Under the pieces are notes generated by a model. It was not told the DNA's origin and ran no database searches. It saw only the letters and a program-made list of their open reading frames with translations. Positions 12,138 to 23,421 of a DNA stretch of 64,000 bases are shown here, one piece after another. Location of the stretch: contig OZ237740.1 in assembly GCA_965178125.1 (NCBI GenBank), forward strand, positions 496,001-560,000, read 5' to 3'. Within the stretch, counting starts at the first letter, position 1; each line of letters opens with the position of its first letter. The position numbers were made by a program, and so were the translations under genes. This stretch comes from Bilabrum cf. latius (lineage: Eukaryota; Bigyra: Bicosoecida; Bigyra; Bicosoecida).

Positions 12138-12319
12138 AGAGAAGAAAGCTACTGGCTTGGGCTGCTTCTGTATTTCTTTGCTAATCCCGTCTAGCGCAGA
12201 GGCTGCTCTCTCTCTTTCCCCAGTGTAGACTCGAACCGGAATGACACCTCGCCGGTCGATCACAGGATCACGCCAGTATCAGCTGAACGTTCGCGAACGA
12301 ACAGCTGACCCTGCCCGGA
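12138..12319 (-). mobile_element. 182-bp dispersed element, possible tRNA-derived SINE, copy 1
   Basis: The same 182 bp recurs at 17751-17932 in unrelated surroundings. On the minus strand it contains GGTTCGAGTCT, a near-perfect pol III B box. A weaker A-box-like TGGCGTGATCC lies about 27 nt upstream of it. The T-arm does not pair, so it is not a functional tRNA. It also carries an imperfect palindrome centred on GTTCGCGAAC. SINE is an inference from the B box, spacing and dispersion. Confidence 0.45.
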
Positions 12320-12468
12320 TCCTGTAATGCTTGCTCGGAGTTCAGTAACAAATGTGTAGACCCACCAGTTAATGGTGCTGAGAAAGAGAGCGACGGGGCA
12401 CAGGACCAGGGTCAGACTCCCGCCGCGGAGTCGCCTGGTCCACTGGGTCGCCTCCCGCGACCCCTGCC
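12318..12468. repeat. 151-bp direct repeat, copy 2
   Basis: Second copy of the block at 11852-12002. It starts where the 182-bp possible SINE (12138-12319) ends, overlapping it by two bases. Confidence 0.85.
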
Positions 12469-12997
12469 ACCTTTGATGAACTTGGGCTGCTGTGTTGTGC
12501 AGCTGTTCCAAGTATGCCCCGCCACCACTCTTGATCTGTGTCACTTACTACCGACAACAGCTTTCCTGAATGCTCTTGCCGTCGCGTTCACCCGCGTGGT
12601 GAAATTACTGGCCATGTAGGACTTGCAGGCCTCGACTTGGACCAAAGTCGCCTGCTGGCAGAGGTCCTCACGATCATACCCCCCGACACACCGAGGTGTT
12701 GCCCCACTCCGGCGGTTCGCATGTGCAGCGAAATACGCCGGCCTTCTTACTGACCGAGACGGTATACAGTGCTAATGACGTATCCACCGCTGGGTTGGTG
12801 CCCGACCTGCGGAGCACGTTAGAACCAATGCATCCGGCAATGCTCTACCAATACCAGCTGCTGAGTCTGCAACATAATATGCGCTGCTCGAACCTGGTAT
12901 AGTCTAAGCCTGTATTCCAGCCATCCCGCATGCAATCATCCAATCATACGATCATTGGCATCTTTGCAAGTAGGCGACCACAAGCGCCGGAACGGTG
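12469..12997. other. Spacer without recognisable genes
   Basis: I see no supported gene. A tRNA-like stretch near 12820-12850 (minus strand) was examined and rejected. The 115-bp satellite starts just downstream. Confidence 0.5.
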
Positions 12998-15936
12998 CGA
13001 GGCACACCCGCCCAGGCCCGCCAGGCTGACTTCAACAGCAAGGCGGCCTCTGACAGGCGCACACAAGCGCCATCCAGACCAAGCAAAGCTCAAGTCTATC
13101 CACTAGACGACGCGAAGCACACCCGCCCAGGCCCGCCAGGCTGACTTCAACAGCACGGCGGCTTCTGACAGGCGCACACAAGCGCCATCCAGACCAAGCA
13201 AAGCTCAAGTCTATCCACTAGACGACGCGAAGCACACCCGCCACTGACAGGCGCACGCAAGCGCCAACCAGACCAAGCAAAGCTCAAGTCTATCCACTAG
13301 ACGACGCGAAGCACACCCGCCCAGGCCCGCCAGGCTGACTTCAACAGCAAGGCGGCCTCTGACAGGCGCACACAAGCGCCATCCAGACCAAGCAAAGCTC
13401 AAGTCTATCCACTAGACGCTGTGAAGCACACCCGCCCAGGCCCGCCAGGCTGACTTCAACAGCAAGGCGGCCTCTGACAGGCGCACACAAGCGCCATCCA
13501 GACCAAGCAAAGCTCAAGTCTATCCACTTAGACGACGCGAAGCACACCCGCCCAGGCCCGCCAGGCTGACTTCAACAGCAAGGCGGCCTCTGACAGGCGC
13601 ACACAAGCGCCATCCAGACCAAGCAAAGCTCAAGTCTATCCACTAGACGACGCGAAGCACACCCGCCACTGACAGGCGCACGCAAGCGCCAACCAGACCA
13701 AGCAATGCTCAAGTCTATCCACTAGACGACGCGAAGCACACCCGCCCAGGCCCGCCAGGCTGACTTCAACAGCAAGGCGGCCTCTGACAGGCGCACACAA
13801 GCGCCATCCAGACCAAGCAAAGCTCAAGTCTATCCACTAGACGACGCGAAGCACACCCGCCCAGGCCCGCCAGGCTGACTTCAACAGCAAGGCGGCCTCT
13901 GACAGGCGCACACAAGCGCCATCCAGACCAAGCAAAGCTCAAGTCTATCCACTAGACGACGCGAAGCACACCCGCCCAGGCCCGCCAGGCTGACTTCAAC
14001 AGCAAGGCGGCCTCTGACAGGCGCACACAAGCGCCATCCAGACCAAGCAAAGCTCAAGTCTATCCACTAGACGACGCGAAGCACACCCGCCCAGGCCCGC
14101 CAGGCTGACTTCAACAGCAAGGCGGCCTCTGACAGGCGCACACAAGCGCCATCCAGACCAAGCAAAGCTCAAGTCTATCCACTAGACGACGCGAAGCACA
14201 CCCGCCCAGGCCCGCCAGGCTGACTTCAACAGCAAGGCGGCCTCTGACAGGCGCACACAAGCGCCATCCAGACCAAGCAAAGCTCAAGTCTATCCACTAG
14301 ACGACGCGAAGCACACCCGCCCAGGCCCGCCAGGCTGACTTCAACAGCAAGGCGGCCTCTGACAGGCGCACACACGCGCCATCCAGACCAAGCAAAGCTC
14401 AAGTCTATCCACTAGACGACGCGAAGCACACCCGCCCAGGCCCGCCAGGCTGACTTCAACAGCAAGGCGGCCTCTGACAGGCGCACACAAGCGCCATCCA
14501 GACCAAGCAAAGCTCAAGTCTATCCACTAGACGACGCGAAGCACACCCGCCCAGGCCCGCCAGGCTGACTTCAACAGCACGGCGGCCTCTGACAGGCGCA
14601 CACAAGCGCCATCCAGACCAAGCAAAGCTCAGGTCTATCCACTAGACGACGCGAAGCACACCCGCCCAGGCCCGCCAGGCTGACTTCAACAGCAAGGCGG
14701 CCTCTGACAGGCGCACACAAGCGCCATCCAGACCAAGCAAAGCTCAAGTCTATCCACTAGACGACGCGAAGCACACCCGTCCAGGCCCGCCAGGCTGACT
14801 TCAACAGCAAGGCGGCCTCTGACAGACGCACACAAGCGCCATCCAGACCAAGCAAAGCTCAAGTCTATCCACTAGACGACGCGAAGCACACCCGCCCAGG
14901 CCCGCCAGGCTGACTTCAACAGCAAGGCGGCCTCTGACAGGCGCACACAAGCGCCATCCAGACCAAGCAAAGCTCAGGTCTATCCACTAGACGACGCGAA
15001 GCACACCCGCCCAGGCCCGCCAGGCTGACTTCAACAGCAAGGCGGCCTCTGACAGGCGCACACAAGCGCCATCCAGACCAAGCAAAGCTCAAGTCTATCC
15101 ACTAGACGACGCGAAGCACACCCGCCCAGGCCCGCCAGGCTGACTTCAACAGCAAGGCGGCCTCTGACAGGCGCACACAAGCGCCATCCAGACCAAGCAA
15201 AGCTCAAGTCTATCCACTAGACGACGCGAAGCACACCCGCCCAGGCCCGCCAGGCTGACTTCAACAGCAAGGCGGCCTCTGACAGGCGCACACAAGCGCC
15301 ATCCAGACCAAGCAAAGCTCAAGTCTATCCACTAGACGACGCGAAGCACACCCGCCCAGGCCCGCCAGGCTGACTTCAACAGCAAGGCGGACTCTGACAG
15401 GCGCACACAAGCGCCATCCAGACCAAGCAAAGCTCAAGTCTATCCACTAGACGACGCGAAGCACACCCGCCCAGGCCCGCCAGGCTGACTTCAACAGCAA
15501 GGCGGCCTCTGACAGGCGCACACAAGCGCCATCCAGACCAAGCAAAGCTCAAGTCTATCCACTAGACGACGCGAAGCACACCCGCCCAGGCCCGCCAGGC
15601 TGACTTCAACAGCAAGGCGGCCTCTGACAGGCGCACACAAGCGCCATCCAGACCAAGCAAAGCTCAAGTCTATCCACTAGACGCTGTGAAGCACACCCGC
15701 CCAGGCCCGCCAGGCTGACTTCAACAGCAAGGCGGCCTCTGACAGGCGCACACAAGCGCCATCCAGACCAAGCAAAGCTCAAGTCTATCCACTAGACGAC
15801 GCGAAGCACACCCGCCCAGGCCCGCCAGGCTGACTTCAACAGCAAGGCGGCCTCTGACAGGCGCACACAAGCGCCATCCAGACCAAGCAAAGCTCAAGTC
15901 TATCCACTAGACGACGCGAAGCACACCCGCCCAGGC
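12998..15936. repeat. 115-bp satellite array, about 25 units
   Basis: The head-to-tail unit is recognisable by cccgcccaggcccgcc, then ctgacttcaacagc, caggcgcacacaagcgcc and ctatccactagacgacgcg. Successive starts of ccaggcccgcc (13861, 13976, 14091, 14206) give an exact 115-bp period. Units are nearly identical. Two (about 13235-13310 and 13660-13735) share the same internal deletion of about 40 bp, showing that a shortened unit was itself duplicated. No spacers between units and no coding potential. It could be a local satellite or a centromere/heterochromatin repeat; the window alone cannot tell. Confidence 0.95.
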
Positions 15937-15937
15937 T

Positions 15938-16081
15938 TACCGTCTGGTTGCCCAGTGCTAGAGAGTGCTACTGTCCTCAGGACTCAAGACCCAGTGATCA
16001 TTGAGTGTCCCGCCACCAGGTGTCTGTGGGACTTCCTGCCCATTTCTCAGCGCATCCTGGTGCGAGTTATACGATGGACAC
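15938..16081. repeat. 144-bp direct repeat, copy 1
   Basis: Starts near accgtctggttgcccagtgc and recurs with a few substitutions at about 16557-16699. It abuts the end of the satellite array. Confidence 0.8.
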
Positions 16082-16084
16082 GTG

Positions 16085-16337
16085 AAGACTCCGCTACACT
16101 CACTGCTCGCACCAGCTGCCGAGACTGCGCCCCCCTGTGCTTTGCTCGCACCAGCTGCCGAGTCTGCACCCCCTTGTGCTCTGCTCGCACCAGCTGCCAA
16201 TGGACCCCCTTGTGCCCTGCTCGCCCCAGCTGCCGAGTCTGCACCAACCTGTGCTCTACTCGCACCAGCTGCCGAGTCTGCACCAACATGTGCTCTGCTC
16301 GCACCAGCTGCCGAGTCTGCACTCCACTGTGCTCATA
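16085..16337. repeat. 39-bp minisatellite, about 6.5 units
   Basis: Tandem units built on gctcgcaccagctgccgag followed by tctgcacc-ccttgtgctct. The period is 39 bp with substitutions between units. Because 39 is a multiple of 3, all plus-strand frames give repetitive Cys/Ser/His peptides, which I regard as artefacts. Confidence 0.85.
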
Positions 16338-16556
16338 GTGTCGTTGCCTTGTGCATCTCCCAGGCGACCGCCGAGACCGGACTTCCCGTTAAAGGCCCTT
16401 CAGGCGAGACCCCCGAACATGATAGGCGGGCGGGGAGTTGAACTCCCTCGCGCGGCCTAGCCATCGGTGAGCCTGACCATCAGGACCCGGGTTGTCGTGT
16501 ACATCGGAAATCTAATCGCCCTTCTCACTGAGTCGAGTCTACTGAGCCTGGCTGTC

Positions 16557-16699
16557 CCCCTGCCTGGTTACCCAGTGCTAGAGAGTGCTACTGTCCTCAG
16601 GACTCAAAACCCAGTGATCATCGAGTGTCCCGCTACCAGGTGTCTGTGGGACTTCCTGCCCATTTCTCAGCGCATCCTGGTGCGAGTCATACGATGGAC
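16557..16699. repeat. 144-bp direct repeat, copy 2
   Basis: Copy of 15938-16081 with scattered substitutions. The two copies flank the 39-bp minisatellite and a short unique stretch. Confidence 0.8.
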
Positions 16700-17750
16700 G
16701 CGCAAAACTCTGTCACTTGTGGCACTTTCTGCCTGTCCATGTCCACTCTTCTCTCCTCGTGCCCTGGCTCACTGCACCGCGTCAGCAATTCCCGCTCCAG
16801 TCGTTGTTGTGGTGGCCGGGGTGCTCATTCTGACTGTTGTCGGTGCTCCTCCAAGCTCGATGCACGACGCAGCCGCCCCCCCCCAGATGTGGAGCCCCCG
16901 CTGCCCGTACTCCCCAGGCCTAGCCCCCCCCACCTGTCCCTGCCATCGCCCAGAGGATCGCTATATGAGGCCCCCTCGTGCTCGGCACAACACGATCGCA
17001 TATTCTAGTTCCTTCTATTCCTTCCCGGCCAGCCGCTCGCTTTTTGGCCAGCCGCTCGCTGCATTTCGCCCGCCCTGCGCTCCGCTGCACTCGTCATCCG
17101 CGCCGCCGGCTTGCCCTGTTTGTTCTGCCCCCTGGGATCCCACCTTGTTCGACTATGCACGAATACATAGAGTACTTATTGTTCTCAATGCTTGCGGGAT
17201 GCCGTCATGAAACTGGGAAAGTGAATCGGCAATGGCGCCGGCTTTTCGTTGTGCCGGCAGCGAACAGTCACCACCCCAGTTTGGACGTCCGAGCGCACCG
17301 CAGCACATCCACAGATCTCCGCTATACCCTAAAATATCCACGTATTTGAGCCATGTGGTAAGGTGCCCAGCGGAGGATTGTGGCGTGGACGTGACGCATT
17401 CCAATGGGGCACACTAACACTAGGCTGTCGAAATTCAGCTAAGCGTCAAAATTACCGCGCCACTGCAGTCTCAACCGCCATCAACCTGACAAAATGCAAA
17501 CGTGTATTCAGAATAGAGAATTATCTGAAGACGAAAGCGTAGTTTGCCCCTTGGAAGAGGAATCGCCCAGACAATACCACATAGCGCGTCACGCAGCCCA
17601 CCGCATATAGACTGTCAGGCGAAACGCAGCGGAAACTGCTTAAAAAATGGTGTCATCGACAGCATTATAATACTCATTGCTGCGGCACATAGCTGCGGAC
17701 GGTGATTGTGCCCTGAGCTGCCGTCGCATCTTGGCGTCGCAGGCCGTGCC
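16700..17750. other. Spacer without recognisable genes
   Basis: Open frames in this C-rich stretch are low in complexity, overlap the repeat at 16557-16699, and have no copy or family match I recognise. Nothing is supported as a gene. Confidence 0.5.
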
Positions 17751-17932
17751 AGAGAAGAAAGCTACTGGCTTGGGCTGCTTCTGTATTTCTTTGCTAATCC
17801 CGTCTAGCGCAGAGGCTGCTCTCTCTCTTTCCCCAGTGTAGACTCGAACCGGAATGACACCTCGCCGGTCGATCACAGGATCACGCCAGTATCAGCTGAA
17901 CGTTCGCGAACGAACAGCTGACCCTGCCCGGA
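17751..17932 (-). mobile_element. 182-bp dispersed element, possible tRNA-derived SINE, copy 2
   Basis: Second copy of 12138-12319, with the same B-box-like GGTTCGAGTCT on the minus strand and the same CAGCTG-AACGTTCGCGAAC palindrome. The flanks differ from copy 1, which supports dispersal rather than a larger duplication. Confidence 0.45.
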
Positions 17933-19317
17933 GGTAAGCAGGAAGGAGTGGTAGCAACTGTGCGGAAGTGGGAGCGCTAGATTGCGAAAGCAGCGACGCA
18001 CTACCGTGAGTCCAGGCTGGACACCATTTATACCAGCCTGTGCTTGGTCCAGCCTGTGCGAGCGGATGTGGCAAAAGCTCTCGCAAGCTCGTGCTGCTGA
18101 GTTTGCGGGTGGTGCCACGGAGGAGCAGGTAGCTGACATCGGAGCTAATGGACTTCAGTAGGGGTACGATCCCAACGAAGCGCCAAGAAATTCTTTTTCC
18201 ACCCGCCCGGGCCCGGAGATGTCGTTGTGTGTCTCCACTGGTGGACAAATCCATCGGTGGATTCAGGCACATGGCGACGGCTCTGTGTTCTATGTCATGT
18301 CTGGTTGTAATTGGGTGGTTGAGTCTAAAAAAGAAGCTTTCATGGAGGTCACGATCTCAGTTGAAGAACCAGAATACAACAATAATTTGTAGGGTAAAGA
18401 AACCAGAATACCAGATTCTGGTAACCAGAATAATTTGTAGGGTAAAGAAACCACACAAAGTAATGTGCAACCACGAATGGCTGTCACACCCCCAAGGTGG
18501 GGCCATCAAAGATGACCTCAGAGAACAACGCGATCAAAAGACCCGCAGCCCCCCCCTAGAGCAAAGGCCAAAGCCTCAAAAGAAAGCAAAAGAAAGAAGA
18601 ACCCCTCGTCCCAAAGAGGATTTCCGAAACATCATGGTGCTACACATACCGAGACGATCACCCTGAGACTCAGCCACTCATCCACCAAAGGACCAGAGGG
18701 AAGGAGAGTGAGCCCGAGCCATCCTCGTAAGGACAGCCGGACCGTCGACACATGCCATCCGCCACCAGCGGGACGTCCATGTACGACGTAGCTACTCCCT
18801 TTCACGCAAGACACAGCGAAGCGAAGTCGCCATCTCACGCGCCCAGATCCTCTCAAGAGTGTGCATGAGCCCTCTAGGGCGAGCCACACGATGTCCCCTG
18901 CGATCCTGAGCTCGCATTGCAGCATACAGGTCATCCGATGAGCTCGCAGTCCAGCCTCGCACCGAGGCCCCAGTCCACCACCTGCAGGCAGTCCAGGACG
19001 GAAACGTTCTGATCTTTACACTCAGCTCATCAACCACCAGTGTCGCAAGCCGTACCAATCCAACAGAGGCGCTAGAGCGGGCAATTGCTCGGCGCATCTT
19101 GGGAATGGTTCGCTCAGCAGCAGCGACTCCACGCCTGTCCTGCTCCAGAGGTTGTGGGTGAGGTTCAAGACGTAGGCCATGGTCCGCCCATGCCTTCCTT
19201 ATCTTGCCCTTCTCCTCTGAAGTTCGACTGGCCCAGTCACCGGAGACCCACTCTGCCTGAAGACCACGTGACTGCAGCGATGACTCTCGGCGAGTCATCT
19301 CCACAGCCACCTTGAAA
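17933..19317. other. Spacer without supported genes
   Basis: Contains a short direct repeat (aataatttgtagggtaaagaa at about 18380 and 18428, separated by a small hairpin ccagattctgg). Open frames around 18150-18660 and 18790-19310 have no recognisable motif. A plus frame near 18930-19130 looks weakly protein-like but is broken by TGA. No gene is claimed. Confidence 0.5.
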
Positions 19318-19328
19318 AAAGAAACTTT
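19318..19328. repeat. Candidate target-site duplication, left
   Basis: AAAGAAACTTT, identical to 21909-21919. The two copies bracket the minus-strand LINE remnant exactly where its coding homology and 3' UTR end. The motif is short, A/T-rich and partly palindromic, so chance is possible. Confidence 0.5.
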
Positions 19329-21908
19329 GGGGGGGGTCTGATATTTTGTGGACTCAACTCAAAAGCGCACGCTATCACGAAGAAACATCTGGAACGAGGG
19401 CCCGGGACATACCAGACTTCACGCTTCAGCTGCAATGGCCTAAACCACCTAAGCTCCACCCGGGGGACCCATTTCCCCCTGGGGAGCGTCAGCATTCACG
19501 TTCCCTCCGGCGCCCGCTGCCGGCACCCCGCCCTGCTGCCCGTTCTGAGCCAACCCTGCCTTGACGTTGGCGATCGCCACGGCGAGGTTGTTGTTTTCGG
19601 CTGCCCCTACAGCCAGGCTGGCAAAGTCCTCCCGGACCGCCCTTGCGAGCGCCCGTTTGGCCTTCGCTGCAGCCCTCCTCGATCCCTTCGAGACAAAATC
19701 GAGGATCCTTGAGTGGTCCTGCATGACCCGTGAGTACATAGTGTGGTACACACGCTGTTCCCCGCGCACGTGCTGGTGCTAGGCGGCCACGGAGAGGCGA
19801 GCCTTTGCCACAGAAGACCACGAGAGGCGTGCGTTGGCCGGACGAGTCGAAACCCGCCGCCCTTTGTCCTCCTACCTCTTCTTCCGCAACTTGTCGAGCA
19901 CCTGCAGGAACTCGACCGACTTCTCCCCGATTCCCCCCAACACGTCCACCACAAAGGGTACGACCCGCACGCCACTGCGTACCGCCCCTTTCTGCGTCCT
20001 CACGGTCCCAGGACACCACTTGTCTTCTCCTCCGATCCGGACGCCGAGCGCTCCGAGGTCGACGGGCCTGCCGTAGCTGGCCAGCTTCGTGGCATGCGCG
20101 GCCCGCAAAGCAGACCCCTCTTGCCAGTCGCTGCCAATCCTCCACGACGAGCGGTCCCACCGGTAAGTTGCCGCAGTGGAATCAACCACCGTGACATCGA
20201 TGAGATAAGCCGTCCCCTCGTGCTCAAAGAATAGGTCGCCTCGTGGCACGAGCGGACCGCGCCGACCCGGCAGCCGGGCCACTTGGCCCTCTGGCTCCCG
20301 GATAGGGCGTCTGCCCGTGGCCTCGCGGACCACCTGCTCGAGCACGTTGAGCACCCGGAAGTGCCTGCGGCCTGAAAGGCCTCCGCAGACACGCTTGTCC
20401 TTGCACGTGGCACCGTGGCGAACTGACTAGATCAGTTCGACTACCTTGCCCTGCTTCCGGCACCCCGGGCAGATCTGCGTGACGCGCCACGCCTCCCCAC
20501 ATGCACCGTGCGTTGCCCCAAGAGGTTGTGGGGGACAGCTGCACGGCTATGGGATGGCGAGACGTTGGCAGAACATGCCCCGGGCGTCTTCAGGCTGGAC
20601 TCGGCTCAGGACAGAGAGCGGCGCATGCAGCCAAGACCCGGCTCCTTGGGACCTGGCGGCGCGGATTGTGGCTCGCGCCACTCCTGCGTACTCTCTGGTG
20701 ACTGCATCGACTGGAGCGAGTCTGTCGTGCGCAAGCGGAGATGAGGCATCCCAGAGGAGCCTCTCCACCTGCACTCGCTCAGCCAGTGCCGTCACATGGC
20801 TCTGGTTGTGCCCTCCTGCGGCACCTTCGAGAAAACGAATAACCGCCTGCGATGCGGTGGGTGCCGGCTGCTCCCCAGCCAGCTGCCTCGTCACCCATGC
20901 CCGAAGGTCCTTCACCTCCAGGCGCCAGGGTTCAGTGGCCCCACCGCACAGCTCCATACGGGCTGCCTTCTCGGCTGGGCTGCCCAGGAGTTCCGAAGTG
21001 CGGGCTGTGTCCCACACCATACCATAGCGTGGGGGGACGTCAGCCTCCGGAACAAGTGGAAGCAACGGACTCGGGAAACCAGCCATCCCGAAATTGTCTT
21101 GCTTCCCCTCTTGTACGAGTCTCCCGTACTTCGAGATTGCGGTCATCACAGTGTCCACAAGGGAGTTCAGGCGCGCGGTGCGCCCTCGCAGTGGGTTCAG
21201 CAGAGGGGGTGCCTCCCCGGCACCTGCCGCCGCACCTTCCCCGACCTCCTCCGCCGGGTCCCACTGGTTGAGCGCCACCTGCAGGTGTGGCAGGTTGAAG
21301 TCGCGTGCTACCCTCGCCAACCAGGGCCACACATCCAACAACCCCCCGACGCACATTGCCTCCCGGGTTAAATCGGCAGGCACGAGCCCCACTCCGAGAC
21401 CCCCACGGGCAACGGATAGCGGACCCAGCACGTCCAACACCTGTCTCTGGGCCTGCGAGAGAGCGCTTACACGCATCCCTGTCAGGAACTCCAGAAACGC
21501 TCCCTACACTTCCTTCAAATGGGGTGTCACCCCGTCCTTGAGCTCGGGCAAGAGGCACCCGCTCCTGTGCACGTGTGTCCACGCCGGCACTACGCACCGG
21601 GCAAACAGTGCGCGCGCACTGATTGGGTCCAGGTAGGCCAGGCGAAAAGCCTGAACCACCGTCTCTTCCAAGCGTCCCTTCAAGACTTGTTCGGCCACTC
21701 CGACTTCGGTCCCTACCGGGACGCCCAGGATCCTCAGCCCATGCTCGTGGACCACTCCTTCGAGCCTATCCTCCTGGTCTGGCGCCAATAGGTGGACCAG
21801 GCGCTAATAGGTGGCTCGGGAGGGGGAGAAGAACGACGTTTTCTTCTAGTTGAGGGAGAGGCCGACGTCCCCCAACTTCCCCTCCAACGTGGCGATGGCT
21901 GCCCTGAC
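19329..21908 (-). mobile_element. 5'-truncated LINE with zinc finger and restriction-like endonuclease
   Basis: One minus-strand frame runs from 21908 to TGA at 19416, broken only by TAG (21846, 21804, 21504, 20547, 20427, 19872, 19779, 19449, 19440). Domains in order: end of the RT palm (GLSLN-TAG-KKTSFFSP, where LINE RTs have GL-x-LN-x-x-K); thumb (GLRILGVPVG ... CVVPAWTHVHRSG; LSVARGGLGVGLVP); a Cys/His cluster (CPGCRKQ ... RHGATC ... RRH); then the endonuclease (PRGDLFFEH, LIDVTVV, a downstream Lys, VVPFVVDVLGGIGEKS). This order matches R2/NeSL/CRE-type non-LTR elements. The upstream RT is absent, as in 5' truncation during insertion. Reading TAG as Gln restores family-like sequence (ELIQSVRHGATC; LAIPQPCSCPPQ), so the element has lived under the altered code. 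Confidence 0.75.
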
Positions 21909-21919
21909 AAAGAAACTTT
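21909..21919. repeat. Candidate target-site duplication, right
   Basis: AAAGAAACTTT matching 19318-19328. It lies at the point where RT homology of the minus-strand LINE begins. Confidence 0.5.
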
Positions 21920-22010
21920 CGATAGGTTTTGTTGTGTGTGATTTTCTCAATACGTTATTATCGGGACTTTCGGAAAAGGATCTTCATTCTACCAGACCTC
22001 TTCTCATACA

Positions 22011-23420
22011 ATGGCTGGAGTCGCAGGAGCACCTGAAGCCGATAAATCCAGTCATTCAAGTGACGGCAGGAAGGTGAGCGCCACTTCTCATGCGGATGAT
22101 TGGGTGGATGAATCGCTGATTGCAGACGATGGATGCGAAGCCGTCTCAATCGGTGATGTGAAGTGGGAAATGTTGAAAACTCGCATGATTGGATTCAACA
22201 CTTTAGATCATGTGACTGGCATGCCGGAAGGGTGCGCCCTGACCAAGGTGTGCACGTTCGATGGGGAGAAGCTCGAGGTTTTCGATACTTCGTCTGGCAA
22301 GGTGGTCGCCACGATCAAGCTTGAACATGAAGGAGACACAAACTACGACATGTTCTACATTCCCCGATCTGGCATCTTCACATTAATCGACGCGAGGGTA
22401 GACCACGTTAACCTGCACAAACTCGAAGCAACCGAGCTGCCTGGCTCAAAAGGCTACTGCTCCAGGCCCGGAGTACTTGATCGTGCATCCGGCGACCAGC
22501 TGCGCCCATGGGCAAATTTCGAGATGTACTGCTATTCAGCAACGACTGGTGCTAAGACCACGATCGAGGCAGCAGAGGTGCAGGCCACCGTTCCGCTCGA
22601 ATCTGAGCTTCTGGAACGCAAGCCGCTCGTTACCCGAGTCCACAGGACGCTGACGGAGCCCATCAGGGGCATGTCTGTGACAAAGGAGCGTCTCGTTGGA
22701 TGCACCGTCCCAGCACACTACATCAGGCTGCAGGATGGTCGAATCGCAGCATGGACCGATCAAGGGGAGCCGTACGGCGGTCTGACCGTGTGGGACATGG
22801 CGACCAAGAAGGCCCTCTTCGCCGCTGACTGCTTCCTGCTGGAAGACAACCCGAAATGCGAGGACTGGGAAGAGATTTGGGACGACAATGGAGAGACAGA
22901 AGGCACCCTTGTGCAGGTGGGTCCCTCCATGGTGGCCCTACTGTTGCAGAAGCACAAGTACGGCATCGTGCTCATCGACGTTGATCGCATGGAGCAAGTG
23001 GGGCTGGCAGCGGAGGGCGAGCACATCCACCTGGCCGAGGCCGTGCATGTGGAGGGCATGGACCATGCCATGCTGGTGGCTGGCACCGTGAGTCCTGGTA
23101 AACTGCAGGTTTGGTGTCCTGTGGATGGTGACGCAGGTTGGTTCAAGAAGCAGCAGGAGGTTGAGCTCGGCAAGAAGGTGACGGGAGTGACGGCTCTGAA
23201 GGCAATTCCGGGGGGCAAGCTGCTCGTGTCTGCACGTCAGGGGGAGTTCAACGATAAGTTTTTTGAGGACCACCACTTCAAGTGCTTCGAGCTGAAGGGT
23301 GTCAAGGTGAAGCTGTCGGCTGCGACTGAGCCCATTGATGATGAGACTGCTACAGCCGGTGTAGGCGGTAGCATGCTGCTTCAGGCGGTGAAGGCGCACG
23401 CTGAATCTGGTTCTTGCTGA
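22011..23420 (+). CDS. WD/beta-propeller-like protein, copy beta
   Basis: Uninterrupted 469-codon gene from ATG to TGA with no TAG. It has no signal peptide; the first 45 residues are acidic and Ser-rich. The body consists of repeated beta-strand-like blocks ending in W/D-containing phrases (GGLTVWDMATKK; KLQVWCPVDGDAGW; ALKAIPGGKLLVSARQG), suggesting a WD40 or quinoprotein-type propeller, though no canonical GH-WD repeat is seen. The second copy at 37369 differs mostly in the N-terminal half; the C-terminal half is nearly identical. The start is fixed by the conserved ATG, and homology between copies begins only about 50 bp upstream of it (near 21963). A 25-nt palindrome follows the stop. 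Function is unknown. Confidence 0.85.
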   Translation: MAGVAGAPEADKSSHSSDGRKVSATSHADDWVDESLIADDGCEAVSIGDVKWEMLKTRMIGFNTLDHVTGMPEGCALTKVCTFDGEKLEVFDTSSGKVVATIKLEHEGDTNYDMFYIPRSGIFTLIDARVDHVNLHKLEATELPGSKGYCSRPGVLDRASGDQLRPWANFEMYCYSATTGAKTTIEAAEVQATVPLESELLERKPLVTRVHRTLTEPIRGMSVTKERLVGCTVPAHYIRLQDGRIAAWTDQGEPYGGLTVWDMATKKALFAADCFLLEDNPKCEDWEEIWDDNGETEGTLVQVGPSMVALLLQKHKYGIVLIDVDRMEQVGLAAEGEHIHLAEAVHVEGMDHAMLVAGTVSPGKLQVWCPVDGDAGWFKKQQEVELGKKVTGVTALKAIPGGKLLVSARQGEFNDKFFEDHHFKCFELKGVKVKLSAATEPIDDETATAGVGGSMLLQAVKAHAESGSC

Positions 23421-23421
23421 T

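Noticed and set aside
12800-12900. tRNA gene on the minus strand (AGCTGGTATTGGTAGAGC resembles a D-arm)
   Set aside because: The anticodon and T arms do not pair, the anticodon loop lacks U33, and the only B-box-like motif lies on the wrong side.
12998-15936. CRISPR-like array
   Set aside because: The repeats are head to tail with no variable spacers, the 115-bp period is too long, and no cas genes are present.
16467-17210. 247-codon plus-strand open frame
   Set aside because: It overlaps the 144-bp direct repeat, is low in complexity and C-rich, and has no motif or copy-based support.
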